From Streptomyces sulphureus DSM 40104 (GTDB taxonomy: Bacteria > Actinomycetota > Actinomycetes > Streptomycetales > Streptomycetaceae), in NCBI RefSeq assembly GCF_000381025.1, contig NZ_KB905818.1, positions 390,133-454,132 on the forward strand: DNA of 64,000 nucleotides, read 5' to 3'. The notes beneath the pieces were generated by a model. That model was not told where the DNA came from and searched no databases. It saw nothing but the letters and a program-made list of their open reading frames with translations. This document shows positions 33,808 to 42,901 of this stretch, piece by piece; the stretch's first letter is position 1, and every line of letters begins with the position of its first letter. Made by a program: the position numbers and the translations under genes.

Positions 33808-34613
33808 CCGCCGAGGACGGGGCGAAGAGCGAGGCGGCGGACACCCCGCCGCTCGTCGAACTCGACGCCGTCAGCAAGTACTACGGCCACATCAAGGCGC
33901 TCACCGACGTGTCGCTCCAGGTGCACCCCGGCGAGATCACCTGCGTGCTCGGCGACAACGGCGCGGGCAAGTCCACGCTCATCAAGATCGTCTCGGGTCT
34001 CCACGGGCACGACGCGGGCGGCTTCCGCATCGAGGGCGAGGAGACCTCGCTCTCCTCCCCGCGCGAGGCGCTCGACCGCGGCATCGCCACCGTCTACCAG
34101 GACCTCGCCGTCGTCTCCCTGATGCCGGTCTGGCGGAACTTCTTCCTCGGCTCCGAACTCACCACGGGCCGCGGCCCGCTGCGCCGCCTCGACGTACCGC
34201 GGATGCGCGCCACCACCCACAGCGAACTCCTGCGCATGGGCATCGACCTGCGCGACGTCGACCAGCCGATCGGCACCCTCTCCGGCGGCGAGCGCCAGTC
34301 CGTCGCGATCGCCCGGGCGATCCACTTCGGCGCCAAGGTCCTCGTCCTCGACGAGCCGACGGCGGCGCTCGGCGTCAAGCAGTCGGGCGTGGTCCTCAAG
34401 TACGTCGCCGCTGCGCGGGACGCCGGACTCGGTGTGGTCCTGATCACGCACAACCCGCACCATGCGTACCTCGTGGGGGACCGCTTCGTCCTGCTCAAGC
34501 GCGGCACGATGGCCGGCAGCCACCACCGCGACGAGCTGGAGTTGGAGGAGCTAGTGCGGCAGATGGCCGGCGGCAGCGAGCTGGAGCAGCTCAGCCACGA
34601 ACTGCAGCGCTGA
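33804..34613 (+). CDS. Sugar ABC transporter ATP-binding protein, single-domain (FrcA type)
   Basis: 269 residues. Walker A GDNGAGKST, Q-loop VYQDLAV, signature LSGGERQSVAIARA and Walker B VLVLDEPTAALG are all present. CUT2 ATPases such as RbsA usually carry two fused domains of about 500 residues; this one has one, as in fructose FrcA-type systems, and would dimerise. The start overlaps the permease stop by four bases. Confidence 0.9.
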   Translation: MTAEDGAKSEAADTPPLVELDAVSKYYGHIKALTDVSLQVHPGEITCVLGDNGAGKSTLIKIVSGLHGHDAGGFRIEGEETSLSSPREALDRGIATVYQDLAVVSLMPVWRNFFLGSELTTGRGPLRRLDVPRMRATTHSELLRMGIDLRDVDQPIGTLSGGERQSVAIARAIHFGAKVLVLDEPTAALGVKQSGVVLKYVAAARDAGLGVVLITHNPHHAYLVGDRFVLLKRGTMAGSHHRDELELEELVRQMAGGSELEQLSHELQR

Positions 34614-34880
34614 GCCGGCCGCAGCGCCCCCGGGACCGGGGCGGAGAGCGTCCGCGGGGCGGCCCCCGTGGCGGTACGGTGGGTTCCGCCGAGCGCCCCC
34701 GTCCAGCGGTGAGGCAGAATCGGCGCGGCGTCCCGGGGAGCCGGCCCCGTCCGGCGGCCCGGCACCGGGAAGGCCCGAGACCGAGACCACGCAGAGACGG
34801 GATGGACTCTTGCGCAGCCCCCACCGCAGCGAGACCACTGACCCGCGCAGACCGGGCGAGCAGCGCGAGGAGGTGGTCGA

Positions 34881-36047
34881 GTGAGTGGTGAGGGCTACTA
34901 TCCGAGCCGCACCGAGCGCGTGTACCGCCGGCGCTCGGGCAGCAGCGCCAGCGTCCTGCGCACCGTCTCGACGCGCGAGCGGCGCTCTCCGCACTCGGCG
35001 CCGCGGGTGCCGACCGTCGGCATCGACATCGGGGGCACCAAGGTGATGGCCGGCGTCGTCGACGCGGACGGCACGATCCTGGAGCAGGCCCGCGCCGAGA
35101 CGCCGGAGAAGTCCAAGAGCCCCAAGGTCGTCGAGGACACCATCGCCGAACTCGTCCTCGACCTCTCCGACCGGCACGACGTCCACGCCGTCGGCATCGG
35201 CGCGGCCGGCTGGGTCGACGCCGACCGCTCCCGCGTCCTCTTCGCGCCCCATCTCGCCTGGCGCGACGAGCCGTTGAAAGACGCCCTCACGGCCCGCCTC
35301 GCCGTCCCCGTGATGGTCGACAACGACGCCAACACCGCGGCCTGGGGCGAATGGCGGTTCGGCGCCGGGCGCGGCGAGGACCACCTCGTCATGATCACCC
35401 TCGGTACCGGCATCGGCGGCGCCATACTCGAGAACGGTCAGGTCAAGCGCGGGAAGTACGGCGTGGCCGGCGAGTTCGGGCACATGCAGGTGGTCCCGGG
35501 CGGGCACCGCTGCCCGTGCGGCAACCGCGGCTGCTGGGAGCAGTACAGCTCGGGGAACGCGCTGGTGCGCGAGGCCCGGGAGCTCGCCGCCGCGGAGTCG
35601 CCCGTCGCCTACGGCATCATCGACCGCGTCGACGGCCGTATCGGCGACATCACGGGACCGCTCATCACGGAGCTCGCCAGGGAAGGCGACGCGATGTGCA
35701 CCGAGCTGCTCCAGGACATCGGCCAGTGGCTCGGCGTCGGCATCGCCAACCTCGCGGCCGCGCTCGACCCGTCGTGCTTCGTCATCGGTGGCGGGGTGAG
35801 CGCCGCCGACGAACTCCTCATCACGCCGGCGAGGGAAGCCTTCGCCCGCCAGCTCACCGGCCGCGGCTACCGCCCCGAGGCGCGGATCGCGAAGGCGCAG
35901 CTCGGCCCGGAGGCGGGGATGGTCGGCGCCGCCGACCTCGCTCGGCTCGTCGCGCGGAGGTTCCGCCGCGCCAACCGCCGCCGTCTGGAGCGGTACGAGC
36001 GGTACGAGCGCGCCGCTGACAACCTCCGCAGGGCGGTGGGCCAGTGA
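34881..36047 (+). CDS. ROK-family sugar kinase (glucokinase type)
   Basis: 388 residues. An unusual basic 45-residue N-terminal extension precedes the ROK fold: GIDIGGTKVMAGVVD for ATP phosphates, VDNDANTAAWGEW with the catalytic Asp, TLGTGIGGAILENG, EFGHMQV, and zinc motif CPCGNRGCWEQY near 210. There is no DNA-binding domain, so it is a kinase rather than a NagC-type repressor. GTG 34881 follows GAGGAGG; a shorter start could remove the extension. It probably phosphorylates the sugar imported by the ABC system 270 bp upstream. It overlaps the next gene by GTGA. Confidence 0.88.
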   Translation: MSGEGYYPSRTERVYRRRSGSSASVLRTVSTRERRSPHSAPRVPTVGIDIGGTKVMAGVVDADGTILEQARAETPEKSKSPKVVEDTIAELVLDLSDRHDVHAVGIGAAGWVDADRSRVLFAPHLAWRDEPLKDALTARLAVPVMVDNDANTAAWGEWRFGAGRGEDHLVMITLGTGIGGAILENGQVKRGKYGVAGEFGHMQVVPGGHRCPCGNRGCWEQYSSGNALVREARELAAAESPVAYGIIDRVDGRIGDITGPLITELAREGDAMCTELLQDIGQWLGVGIANLAAALDPSCFVIGGGVSAADELLITPAREAFARQLTGRGYRPEARIAKAQLGPEAGMVGAADLARLVARRFRRANRRRLERYERYERAADNLRRAVGQ

Positions 36048-36655
36048 CCACCGCAGCCACCGGAACCCTCCGGCGCAGCGCCGACGGCGGCGGGGAGTCC
36101 CCGCCCGGCGGCCCGGCGCTGCCGCCCGCCGGCCCTCCGCGCCGCCCGCGCAACCGCCTGCTCACGCTGCTGATCGTGGTGCTCCTCATCGCGATCCCCG
36201 CCGGCTACGTGGTGATCTCCGCGTTCCAGAGCCGGGACAGCGGACGCGACAAGGAGCGCACCGCCTCCGCCACGAGCCTCACCTACGCGTGGCCGTCGAA
36301 GGTGCAGCGCCGGATCTACGACGTCCCCGTGCCGTACGGGGCCACCCGCGTCGCGCACTACGAGGTCAACTCGTGGTCCCAGAGCCGCCTCTACGCCGAG
36401 TTCCGCACCGACGAGCAGCAGCTCGACCGGTTCCTCAGGTACCTCGGCACCAGCGCCGCCGACCTCGAAGCGGGTCGGGGAGCGATCACCAAGGGCCAGG
36501 CCGACACGGTCGGTTGGAAGCTCGACGAGCCCGACCGCCCCTTCTCCGGCACCGTGCGGGAGCGCGCCGACGACCGCCCCCAGGTGCGCGTCGTCGTCGA
36601 CGACTCCTTCAAGAGCAGACCGAGGGTCTACGTGGTCTCGACGGTGCGGCTCTGA
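36044..36655 (+). CDS. Single-pass membrane protein, function unknown
   Basis: 203 residues. A Pro/Gly-rich cytoplasmic tail leads to one membrane helix (LLTLLIVVLLIAIPAGYVVI, about residues 39-58), then an extracytoplasmic domain of about 140 residues with VPVPYGATRVAHYEVNSWSQ and QVRVVVDDSF. I do not recognise the domain. It is coupled to the ROK kinase by a 4-bp overlap. Confidence 0.75.
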   Translation: MTTAATGTLRRSADGGGESPPGGPALPPAGPPRRPRNRLLTLLIVVLLIAIPAGYVVISAFQSRDSGRDKERTASATSLTYAWPSKVQRRIYDVPVPYGATRVAHYEVNSWSQSRLYAEFRTDEQQLDRFLRYLGTSAADLEAGRGAITKGQADTVGWKLDEPDRPFSGTVRERADDRPQVRVVVDDSFKSRPRVYVVSTVRL

Positions 36656-36737
36656 CCGCCGGACGCCGCGCGGTACCGGACTGCGCAGAGCACGTGAAGA
36701 CCCCAAACCCGCTGCACCACCCCCTGCCCGCCCCGGA

Positions 36738-36752
36738 TAGCGTGAACGTGTG
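36738..36752 (+). promoter_or_regulatory. -10 element giving a probable leaderless pcaL mRNA
   Basis: TAGCGT (36738-36743) lies six bases before the GTG start at 36750, and no ribosome site is present. I cannot identify a good -35. Confidence 0.35.
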
Positions 36753-38017
36753 AGCGAGACGATGCCTGCCAACAGCCTGCAACACCGAATCGAGGTCCTG
36801 ACGACGCGCCCGTACTCGTGCTCGGCCCCGGCCTCGGCACGACCTGGCACATGTGGGACCGGCAGATACCCGAACTCACCAGACACTGGCGTGTACTCAG
36901 ATACGACCTACCCGGACACGGCGGCTCCCCCGCGCACCCGGCCGACTCGACGGAGGCGCTCGCGGCCCGGCTGCTGACCACCCTGGACGGCCTGGGCATC
37001 GAGCGGTTCGGCTACGTCGGCTGCTCACTCGGCGGCGCCATCGGCGTCCAGTTGGCGCTCGCCGCGCCGCACCGCCTGACGACGCTCGCGCTGGTCTCCT
37101 CCTCGCCGCGGTACGGCAGCCCCGACGCGTGGCGCCAGCGCGGTGTCGTCGTGCGGACCAAGGGCCTCGACTCCCTTGCGCGTTCGACCCCTGAGCGCTG
37201 GTTCACGCCCGGGTTCGCCGAGGCGCAGCCCGCGATCGTGGAGTGGGCCGTGCAGATGGTCCGTACCACCGACCCCGGGTGCTACATCGCCGCCTGCGAG
37301 GCGTTCGCGGCCTTCGACGCGCGGGATTCGCTCGGCGGCGTCGGCGTGCCCACGCTCGTCGTCACCGGCGCCGAGGACGACACGACGCCGCCGAACGAGG
37401 CGCGCGCGCTCGTCGCCGGAATCCCCGACGCACGGCTCGCGATGGTGCCCGGCGCCTCGCACCTCGCGCCCGTCGAGCAGCCGGCCGCCGTCACCGACCT
37501 GATCATCCGGCACGCCACGACCACCTGGCAGGAGTCCGCCGCGGGGCCGCCCCCGCCGTCCCCCGTGATCGCCCCTGTGCCGCAACAACCCAGCGCCGTC
37601 GCCGAGTTGGAGTCGGGCGTCTTCGCAGCCCCCGACCGCGACCTCTACGCGGCAGGGACGAAGGTGCGGCGCGAGGTGCTCGGCGACGCGCTCGTCGACC
37701 GGGTCGGGGCCGAGACCGACGACTTCACCGCGGACTTCGAGGACTTCGCCACCCGCTACGCCTGGGGCGACCTGTGGTCGAGGCGCGGCATGGACCGCCG
37801 CACCCGCTCCGTCGTGACGCTCACGGCGCTCGCGGCGCGCGGCCACTTCGAGGAGCTCGCCGTCCACACCCGGGCGGCGCTCCGCAACGGCCTCACCCCC
37901 GACGAGATCAAGGAAGTCCTCCTCCACACCGGCGTCTACTGCGGCCTTCCCGCGGCGCGTTCGGCCTTCGACGTGGCCCAGCGGGTGATCCGCGAGGAGA
38001 CGAGCACCGAGGAGTGA
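36750..38017 (+). pseudogene. pcaL: PcaL-type enol-lactonase/carboxymuconolactone decarboxylase fusion with one-base frameshift
   Basis: The protein begins at GTG 36750 (SETMPANSLQHRIE) and then shifts frame; the rest reads from about 36796 in the -1 frame (PDDAPVLVLGPGLGTTWHMW). A single missing G at 36794-36795 explains it. The N-terminal alpha/beta hydrolase (nucleophile elbow GCSLGG) is 3-oxoadipate enol-lactonase; the C-terminal domain from about residue 290 (RRTRSVVTLTALAARGH, LLHTGVYCGLPAARSAF) is 4-carboxymuconolactone decarboxylase. Together they run two steps of protocatechuate breakdown. Both domains are otherwise intact, so a sequencing error or very recent mutation is likely. No other pca gene is nearby. 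Confidence 0.82.
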
Positions 38018-38084
38018 GCGCCGCCGGCGGAGCGCGCCCCACCGGTGCGCGGGCGTGGGCACGGCGGCTGCCAGAATGGTCGCC

Positions 38085-38741
38085 ATGGAGCTGATCAAGA
38101 AGGGCCATTCCTGCGTCAGGCTGGAGAAGGACGACCGCACCCTCGTCATCGACCCGGGCGGTTTCTCCGAACCGGACGCCGCCCTCGGCGCGGACGTCCT
38201 GCTGGTGACCCACGAGCACGCCGACCACTTCGACGAGGGACGGCTGCGCGCCGCGATGGAGGCGAACCCGGCGGCCGAGATCTACACGCTGCGCAGCGTC
38301 GCCGAACAGATCGCGCCCGCCTTCCCCGGCCGGGTGCACACCGTCGGGCACGGCGACTCCTTCACCGCCGCCGGCTTCGAGGTGCAGGTCCACGGCGAAC
38401 TGCACGCCGTGATCCACCCGGACATCCCCCGGATCACCAACGTCGGCTATCTCGTCGAGGCTCCGACGGGCACCGTCTTCCACCCCGGCGACGCGCTCAC
38501 CGTCCCCGAACGCCCCGTCGAGACGCTGCTGATGCCGCTGCACGCGCCGTGGAACAAGTTCGCCGAGGTCCTCGACTACGTCCGCGAGGTCGCCCCGACC
38601 ACCGCGTACGACATCCACGACGGCCTCCTCAACGACAACGGTTTCGCCGCCTACGGCCGCATGCTCGGCACCGGCGGCCCTGGCACGGGCCGTGCCGAGC
38701 ACGACCGGCTGGCGCCGGGCGAGAGTGTCAGTCTCGGCTAG
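38085..38741 (+). CDS. Metallo-beta-lactamase-fold metal-dependent hydrolase
   Basis: 218 residues, UlaG/YtnP-like MBL fold: GHSCVRLE at the start, VTHEHADHFDE (the HxHxDH zinc motif), GELHAVIH, VFHPGDALT and HAPWNKFAEVLDY. It is a zinc hydrolase whose substrate cannot be inferred. The ATG at 38085 fits the conserved N-terminal strand; the longer frame to 38055 adds nothing recognisable. It is followed 12 bases later by exonuclease III. Confidence 0.85.
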   Translation: MELIKKGHSCVRLEKDDRTLVIDPGGFSEPDAALGADVLLVTHEHADHFDEGRLRAAMEANPAAEIYTLRSVAEQIAPAFPGRVHTVGHGDSFTAAGFEVQVHGELHAVIHPDIPRITNVGYLVEAPTGTVFHPGDALTVPERPVETLLMPLHAPWNKFAEVLDYVREVAPTTAYDIHDGLLNDNGFAAYGRMLGTGGPGTGRAEHDRLAPGESVSLG

Positions 38742-38753
38742 TAGATTTCCGGT

Positions 38754-39533
38754 ATGCGCATCGCGACCTGGAACATCAACTCCATCACCGCCCGTCTGCC
38801 GCGGCTCCTCGGCTGGCTGGAGTCCGCAGAGCCGGACGCGGTCTGCCTCCAGGAGCTCAAGGTCAGCGAGGAGAACTTCCCTGCCGCCGAACTCCGCGAT
38901 CTCGGCTATGAGTCCGTGGCGAACGCCTCGGGCCGCTGGAACGGCACCGCGGTCCTCTCGCGCGTCGGCCTGGAGGAGCCGGTCAAGGGGCTGCCCGACG
39001 CCCCCGAGTTCGACGGCGCCGCGGAGGCCCGCGCCGCCGCGGCGGTCTGCGGCGGCGTGCGCCTGGTGAGCGTCTACGTTCCCAACGGCCGTGAGGTGGG
39101 CCACGCACACTACGAGTACAAGCTCCGCTGGCTGGAGGCCCTCCGTGCGACGGCCGCCGAGAACGCCGCGGGCGAGCGCCCGTTCGCCATCCTCGGCGAT
39201 TTCAACATCGCCCCCACCGACGCGGACGTCTGGGACATCGCCGCCTTCGACGGCGCGACCCACGTCACCCCCGCCGAGCGCGAGCAGCTCCATGCCCTGG
39301 AGAAGACCGGCGTCACCGAGGTACACCCCCGTGCCCTCAAGTACGATGTCGCCTTCACCTACTGGGACTACCGCCAGCTCTGCTTCCCGAAGAACAGGGG
39401 CATGCGCATCGACCTCGTCTACGGCAACCCCGCCTTCCAGGCAGCCGTGAAGGACGCCTACGTCGACCGCGAGGAGCGCAAGGGCAAGGGCGCCTCCGAC
39501 CACGCGCCCGTCGTCGTCGACCTGGAGCTGTGA
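38754..39533 (+). CDS. xthA: Exodeoxyribonuclease III
   Basis: 259 residues. RIATWNINSI, CLQELKVSEENFP (metal Glu), VSVYVPNGREVGH, ILGDFNIAPTDADVWD and the final GASDHAPVVVDL define the ExoIII/AP endonuclease family, which acts on abasic sites in base-excision repair. There is no ribosome site before ATG 38754; TAGATT at 38742-38747 is six bases upstream, so the mRNA may be leaderless. Confidence 0.95.
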   Translation: MRIATWNINSITARLPRLLGWLESAEPDAVCLQELKVSEENFPAAELRDLGYESVANASGRWNGTAVLSRVGLEEPVKGLPDAPEFDGAAEARAAAAVCGGVRLVSVYVPNGREVGHAHYEYKLRWLEALRATAAENAAGERPFAILGDFNIAPTDADVWDIAAFDGATHVTPAEREQLHALEKTGVTEVHPRALKYDVAFTYWDYRQLCFPKNRGMRIDLVYGNPAFQAAVKDAYVDREERKGKGASDHAPVVVDLEL

Positions 39534-39620
39534 GAGGAAGCCGGAGCCAAGTGCGCCGCGCGCCCCGTGCGTTCACGGCGCGCGGGGCGCCGCGCCGGTG
39601 CGTCGCTTCGGCTTCCACCG

Positions 39621-40219
39621 GTGGGAAGGTTCCGCCCGGCCCGTGCGGTGCGGCGGACGCGGACGGCGGTGCGGCCAGGGGAACGCACATCCCGCCCGCC
39701 CCCGGTCCCGTCGGCCGAGTACGTCAAAACCCTCCCGCACCACACCGTCTACGGCTGCCTCTCCGTCCGCGACGTGCGCGGCCGACCGCTCCGGCTCCGC
39801 TCCGTCCACGTCGGGATGCTCCGGCAACTCCCCGGCGGAAACGCCGAACACGGTGAGGACCCGTGGCGGACGGCCCGAGGCGAGGCCGTGGAGGAGACGG
39901 GCCTCGGCGAGTTCAACAACCTTGGACCCCGCCTGTTTCTCATGTCGTTCACACACCCCGCGGGCGAGTGGCCGCTGCCGAAGATCGAGTTTCTCTTCGA
40001 CGGCGGGCACCGCGGGGGCAGCAGTCCCGCGTCCGTCTCGACCTGGACGAGCACTGCCGCTGGACGGTGCACGACTGGCCCGGCCGGCAGCGGCTGAGGT
40101 CGCCGCAGGCGTGCGCGCGGCTGCGTGCTGCGGAGGAGGCGCGCACGGGGGACGGCCCTCGGTTTCGACGAGCCGGCATTCCGGCGGCAGTTGGGTTCCG
40201 GTGTCGTTCCGCGCGGTAA
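39621..40219 (+). pseudogene. NUDIX hydrolase gene with one-base frameshift
   Basis: The first part reads HTVYGCLSVRDVRG, QLPGGNAEHGEDPWRTA and REAVEETGLG-type NUDIX box (GEAVEETGLGEFNNLG) and PLPKIEFLFDGG. The frame then becomes meaningless, while the -1 frame continues with RLDLDEHCRWTVHDWPGRQRL and a normal family C-terminus, ending at 40219. A one-base loss near the five-G run at 40014-40018 explains this. It would hydrolyse a nucleoside diphosphate derivative. The start is uncertain (GTG 39621 or 39567). Confidence 0.72.
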
Positions 40220-40339
40220 CTTCCCTTTCCGCGGGCCGCGTTGGCACCACGGCGGGCTGCCCCACGGGAGCCACCCGGGCCGGTGCTCCGGGCCGTGAGG
40301 GCTGTCGGCCCGGAGCACCGGCGCGTGCGGTGGCCGGAG

Positions 40340-40372
40340 GCGACGGCCGCCGGGCGCACCGGCGGCCGTCGC
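40340..40372 (-). terminator. Strong hairpin after the SGNH hydrolase
   Basis: A perfect 14-bp stem (GCGACGGCCGCCGG) with a five-base loop lies seven bases beyond the minus-strand stop at 40379. Confidence 0.8.
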
Positions 40373-40378
40373 GCGGGT

Positions 40379-42238
40379 TCAGGCGTGGAGCTTGCGGAGG
40401 TCGATGGAGTCGGCCATCGCCTTCAACCCGGCGTCGCCCGGGTGGAGATGGTCGCCGCTGTCGTAGGCGGGCAGCATCCGTGTGGGGTGGGACGGGTCGC
40501 GCACCGCGGCGTCGAAGTCGAGGAACGCGTCGAAGGTGCCGTCCTCGGAGCGGAGGAAGGAGTTGACGGCCGCCCTCCGGGCCTCCACCTCGGCGGTGCA
40601 GTCCGTGTACCCCTCGCACGGCGTGACCGTCCCGGCGACGACGCGGAGCCCCTGCGCCCTGGCGCGGGCGGCGATCGCCTTCATACCGGCGATCACCTCC
40701 TCCGCCGAGGTGCCCCAGCGCACGTCGTTGATGCCCTCGAAGAGGACGACGGTCCGCGCGGACGTCTGCCCCAGCACGTCGCGTTCCAGGCGGTGTTGGG
40801 CGCTCACCCCCGCCGTGTCCGTGCTCACGCCGTCGCCGGGGTAGCGGTCGGTGACGATGCGGTTGGCCGAGATGCCGTGGTTCAGGACGCCGTAGGCGGG
40901 CACGCCCCCCGAGCCGTCGCGCAGACGGGCGGCGAGGATGTCGGGCCAGCGGTTGTTGGCGCCCTCGGACGAGCGGGTGCCGTCGGTGATGGAGTCCCCC
41001 AGTGTCACGACGGACCCGGGGCCGCCCGCGGTGTCCACGCCGGTGAGGAAGGGCCACACGTCGATGCGTCCGGTGAACGAGCCGCCGCCGGGCTCGCCCG
41101 TGCGGTCGCCGCTGCCGGGGTTGCTCACGTAGGAGAGCTGGCGCGTCTCGGAGTGCAGCGGCGCCGCGGTCACCCGCTCGGGCAGGTGGAGGCTGACGAG
41201 GAGGTCGGCGCCCGTGGGGACGTCGAAGGCGACCGGGTCGCTCACGGCCTCCGCGCCGGCCGGAATGACTGTCTCCGCACGGCCGTTGAACGTGAGCGGC
41301 ACCGGCCGCCCGCGCACCTGCGCGCCCTCGCGCTGCACGCCGACGGAGACGGAGCCGATCCGCACCGGACTCCCCGCGAAGGTGTTGGCGAGCCGCACCC
41401 GTACCTTCGGGCCGCCGGACGAGGCGTGGACGACGAGGCGGAGCGTCTGGTCCTGCCACGGACCGACGGCGGCGTACCCGCCGGTGCTCGCCGCCCAACT
41501 GCCCGTCCAGCCGGCGCCGTCCTCGCGTACCGCGACGTCGAAGACGTGGAGCCGCCCCGCGGAGCCGCGCATGCGCGGGAGTTGGACCGAGTCGACCGGC
41601 TTGCCGCGCTGGAGCGGAACCGTCACCGCGTAGAGCTTCGTCTGTTCGGACCGCGGCCCCTCGCGCGTGTTGAGGTGGGGGAGCGCGACGGCCTTGGTGC
41701 TGACGGGACCGCCGCGCCAGTCCTCGGCGGTGAGCGCGTACCGGCTCTCCGAGCCGTCGGCGTACCGCACGGTTCCGCTGCCGCTCACCGCCCGGCCGGC
41801 GGCGTCCTCGGTGGTCGCGGCGACGAGGAAGGAGAGCGCGTTGCCCGTGCCGCGCACGCGGACGTGCTGTCCTTCGGCGACGACGTTGTCGGGCTCGCCG
41901 GCCTTGCGGTCGGGGCGCTCCAGGTCGGCGCCGTCGAGGCGGAGGCGGGTGCCGGGGTGCCAGCCGGCGGCCTCGAGGTCCTGCGCGGACAGGGAGTTGC
42001 CCGCGCCGTCGAAGTCGGCAGTGTGTGCGGTGCGGGCGTCGGGGTCGCCGACGGCGCGGTTGTCGTAGAGGCGCGAGAGCGGCTGCGGCCTCGTCGTCGC
42101 GGGTTCGCGGTCCGTCGCGGTCGTGTCCGCTCCGCTTCGGTCGGCGGAGGGTGCCGTGGCGCTCTGCGCGACGGCTGTCGTTGTCCCCAGTGCGGTCAGC
42201 ACGATCACCAGGATGCTCGTCGTAAGGCGTCTGTGCAC
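40379..42238 (-). CDS. Secreted SGNH/GDSL hydrolase
   Basis: 619 residues with a signal peptide (TTSILVIVLTALGTTTAVAQS). About 370 residues of beta-rich sequence precede the C-terminal SGNH domain: VTLGDSITDG (nucleophile Ser, near residue 412), GVLNHGISANRI, FEGINDVRWG (oxyanion Asn) and DSGDHLHPGDAG (catalytic Asp and His). It is an extracellular esterase or carbohydrate esterase; the large N-terminal portion may bind polymer. GTG 42238 follows GGGAAGGG. The promoter lies at 42304-42332. Confidence 0.9.
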   Translation of the reverse strand: MHRRLTTSILVIVLTALGTTTAVAQSATAPSADRSGADTTATDREPATTRPQPLSRLYDNRAVGDPDARTAHTADFDGAGNSLSAQDLEAAGWHPGTRLRLDGADLERPDRKAGEPDNVVAEGQHVRVRGTGNALSFLVAATTEDAAGRAVSGSGTVRYADGSESRYALTAEDWRGGPVSTKAVALPHLNTREGPRSEQTKLYAVTVPLQRGKPVDSVQLPRMRGSAGRLHVFDVAVREDGAGWTGSWAASTGGYAAVGPWQDQTLRLVVHASSGGPKVRVRLANTFAGSPVRIGSVSVGVQREGAQVRGRPVPLTFNGRAETVIPAGAEAVSDPVAFDVPTGADLLVSLHLPERVTAAPLHSETRQLSYVSNPGSGDRTGEPGGGSFTGRIDVWPFLTGVDTAGGPGSVVTLGDSITDGTRSSEGANNRWPDILAARLRDGSGGVPAYGVLNHGISANRIVTDRYPGDGVSTDTAGVSAQHRLERDVLGQTSARTVVLFEGINDVRWGTSAEEVIAGMKAIAARARAQGLRVVAGTVTPCEGYTDCTAEVEARRAAVNSFLRSEDGTFDAFLDFDAAVRDPSHPTRMLPAYDSGDHLHPGDAGLKAMADSIDLRKLHA

Positions 42239-42303
42239 GCGGTTGCCCTTCCCTGCGGCTCCAACAGTCGGATGTGCGCCCCGTATTGGACAGAGGCCGG
42301 GTG

Positions 42304-42332
42304 AAAGTAGAAAGGCGCCAATGCGGCGTCAA
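42304..42332 (-). promoter_or_regulatory. Promoter of the SGNH hydrolase with flanking repeats
   Basis: On the minus strand, TTGACG (42332-42327), a 17-bp spacer and TACTTT (42309-42304) make a strong vegetative promoter. TCCAACAG occurs at 42337-42344 and 42260-42267, one on each side, and GGTTGCCCT (42241-42249) pairs with AGGGCAACC (42343-42351). Confidence 0.65.
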
Positions 42333-42414
42333 GGTGTCCAACAGGGCAACCGGGAGCACAGCGTACACAGCGCGCCTATGGTGTGGCGGGTACCGTCGGT
42401 GACACGCTGGACGT

Positions 42415-42843
42415 ATGCGCATCCCCTTTCTCGACAAACGGCGCAGGGCCGAGGAGAGCGAGCGGATCTCGGCCGCCTACCCCGACGGGCCGGGCGCAGC
42501 GGCGCTCTTCTCCGAGTGCGAGCTCCTGCGCGACCAGGCCGAGAGAGTCGGCGTCCTCCTCGACGACACCCCGGAGTCGCTGAACGGGCTCGACCAACTC
42601 CTGCCCCGCTGGCGGGACGACCCGGAGGTGATGCCCTGGCTCGGCACCGACGCGGGTCTCTACCTCGGCACGGTCCTTGTCGCCACGATCGACGGCGCGC
42701 ACTGGCACCGCCGCGACGACGGCCAGCCCGTCGTCGTCCTCGACTCGGGGCGTGAGCTGGACGTCGTGGAGGAGGGCGTGGGCTGGGCGACCAACGGGGT
42801 ACCCGAACTCTCCAGCGTCTACGCGGAGGTGTCCGCTCCCTGA
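42415..42843 (+). CDS. DUF6278-like protein, function unknown
   Basis: 142 residues, soluble, acidic. RIPFLDKRRRAEE, FSECELLRDQAERVGV, LLPRWRDDPEVMPWLG and DAGLYLGTVLVATI are features of a small conserved Streptomyces family I recall as DUF6278. No catalytic motif is visible. ATG 42415 has no clear ribosome site. Confidence 0.65.
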   Translation: MRIPFLDKRRRAEESERISAAYPDGPGAAALFSECELLRDQAERVGVLLDDTPESLNGLDQLLPRWRDDPEVMPWLGTDAGLYLGTVLVATIDGAHWHRRDDGQPVVVLDSGRELDVVEEGVGWATNGVPELSSVYAEVSAP

Positions 42844-42901
42844 CGGGCCGTCGCGTGTCCTCCCGGACGCGTCTCGCCCGGACCGATAGCTTCCGGTTCC
42901 T

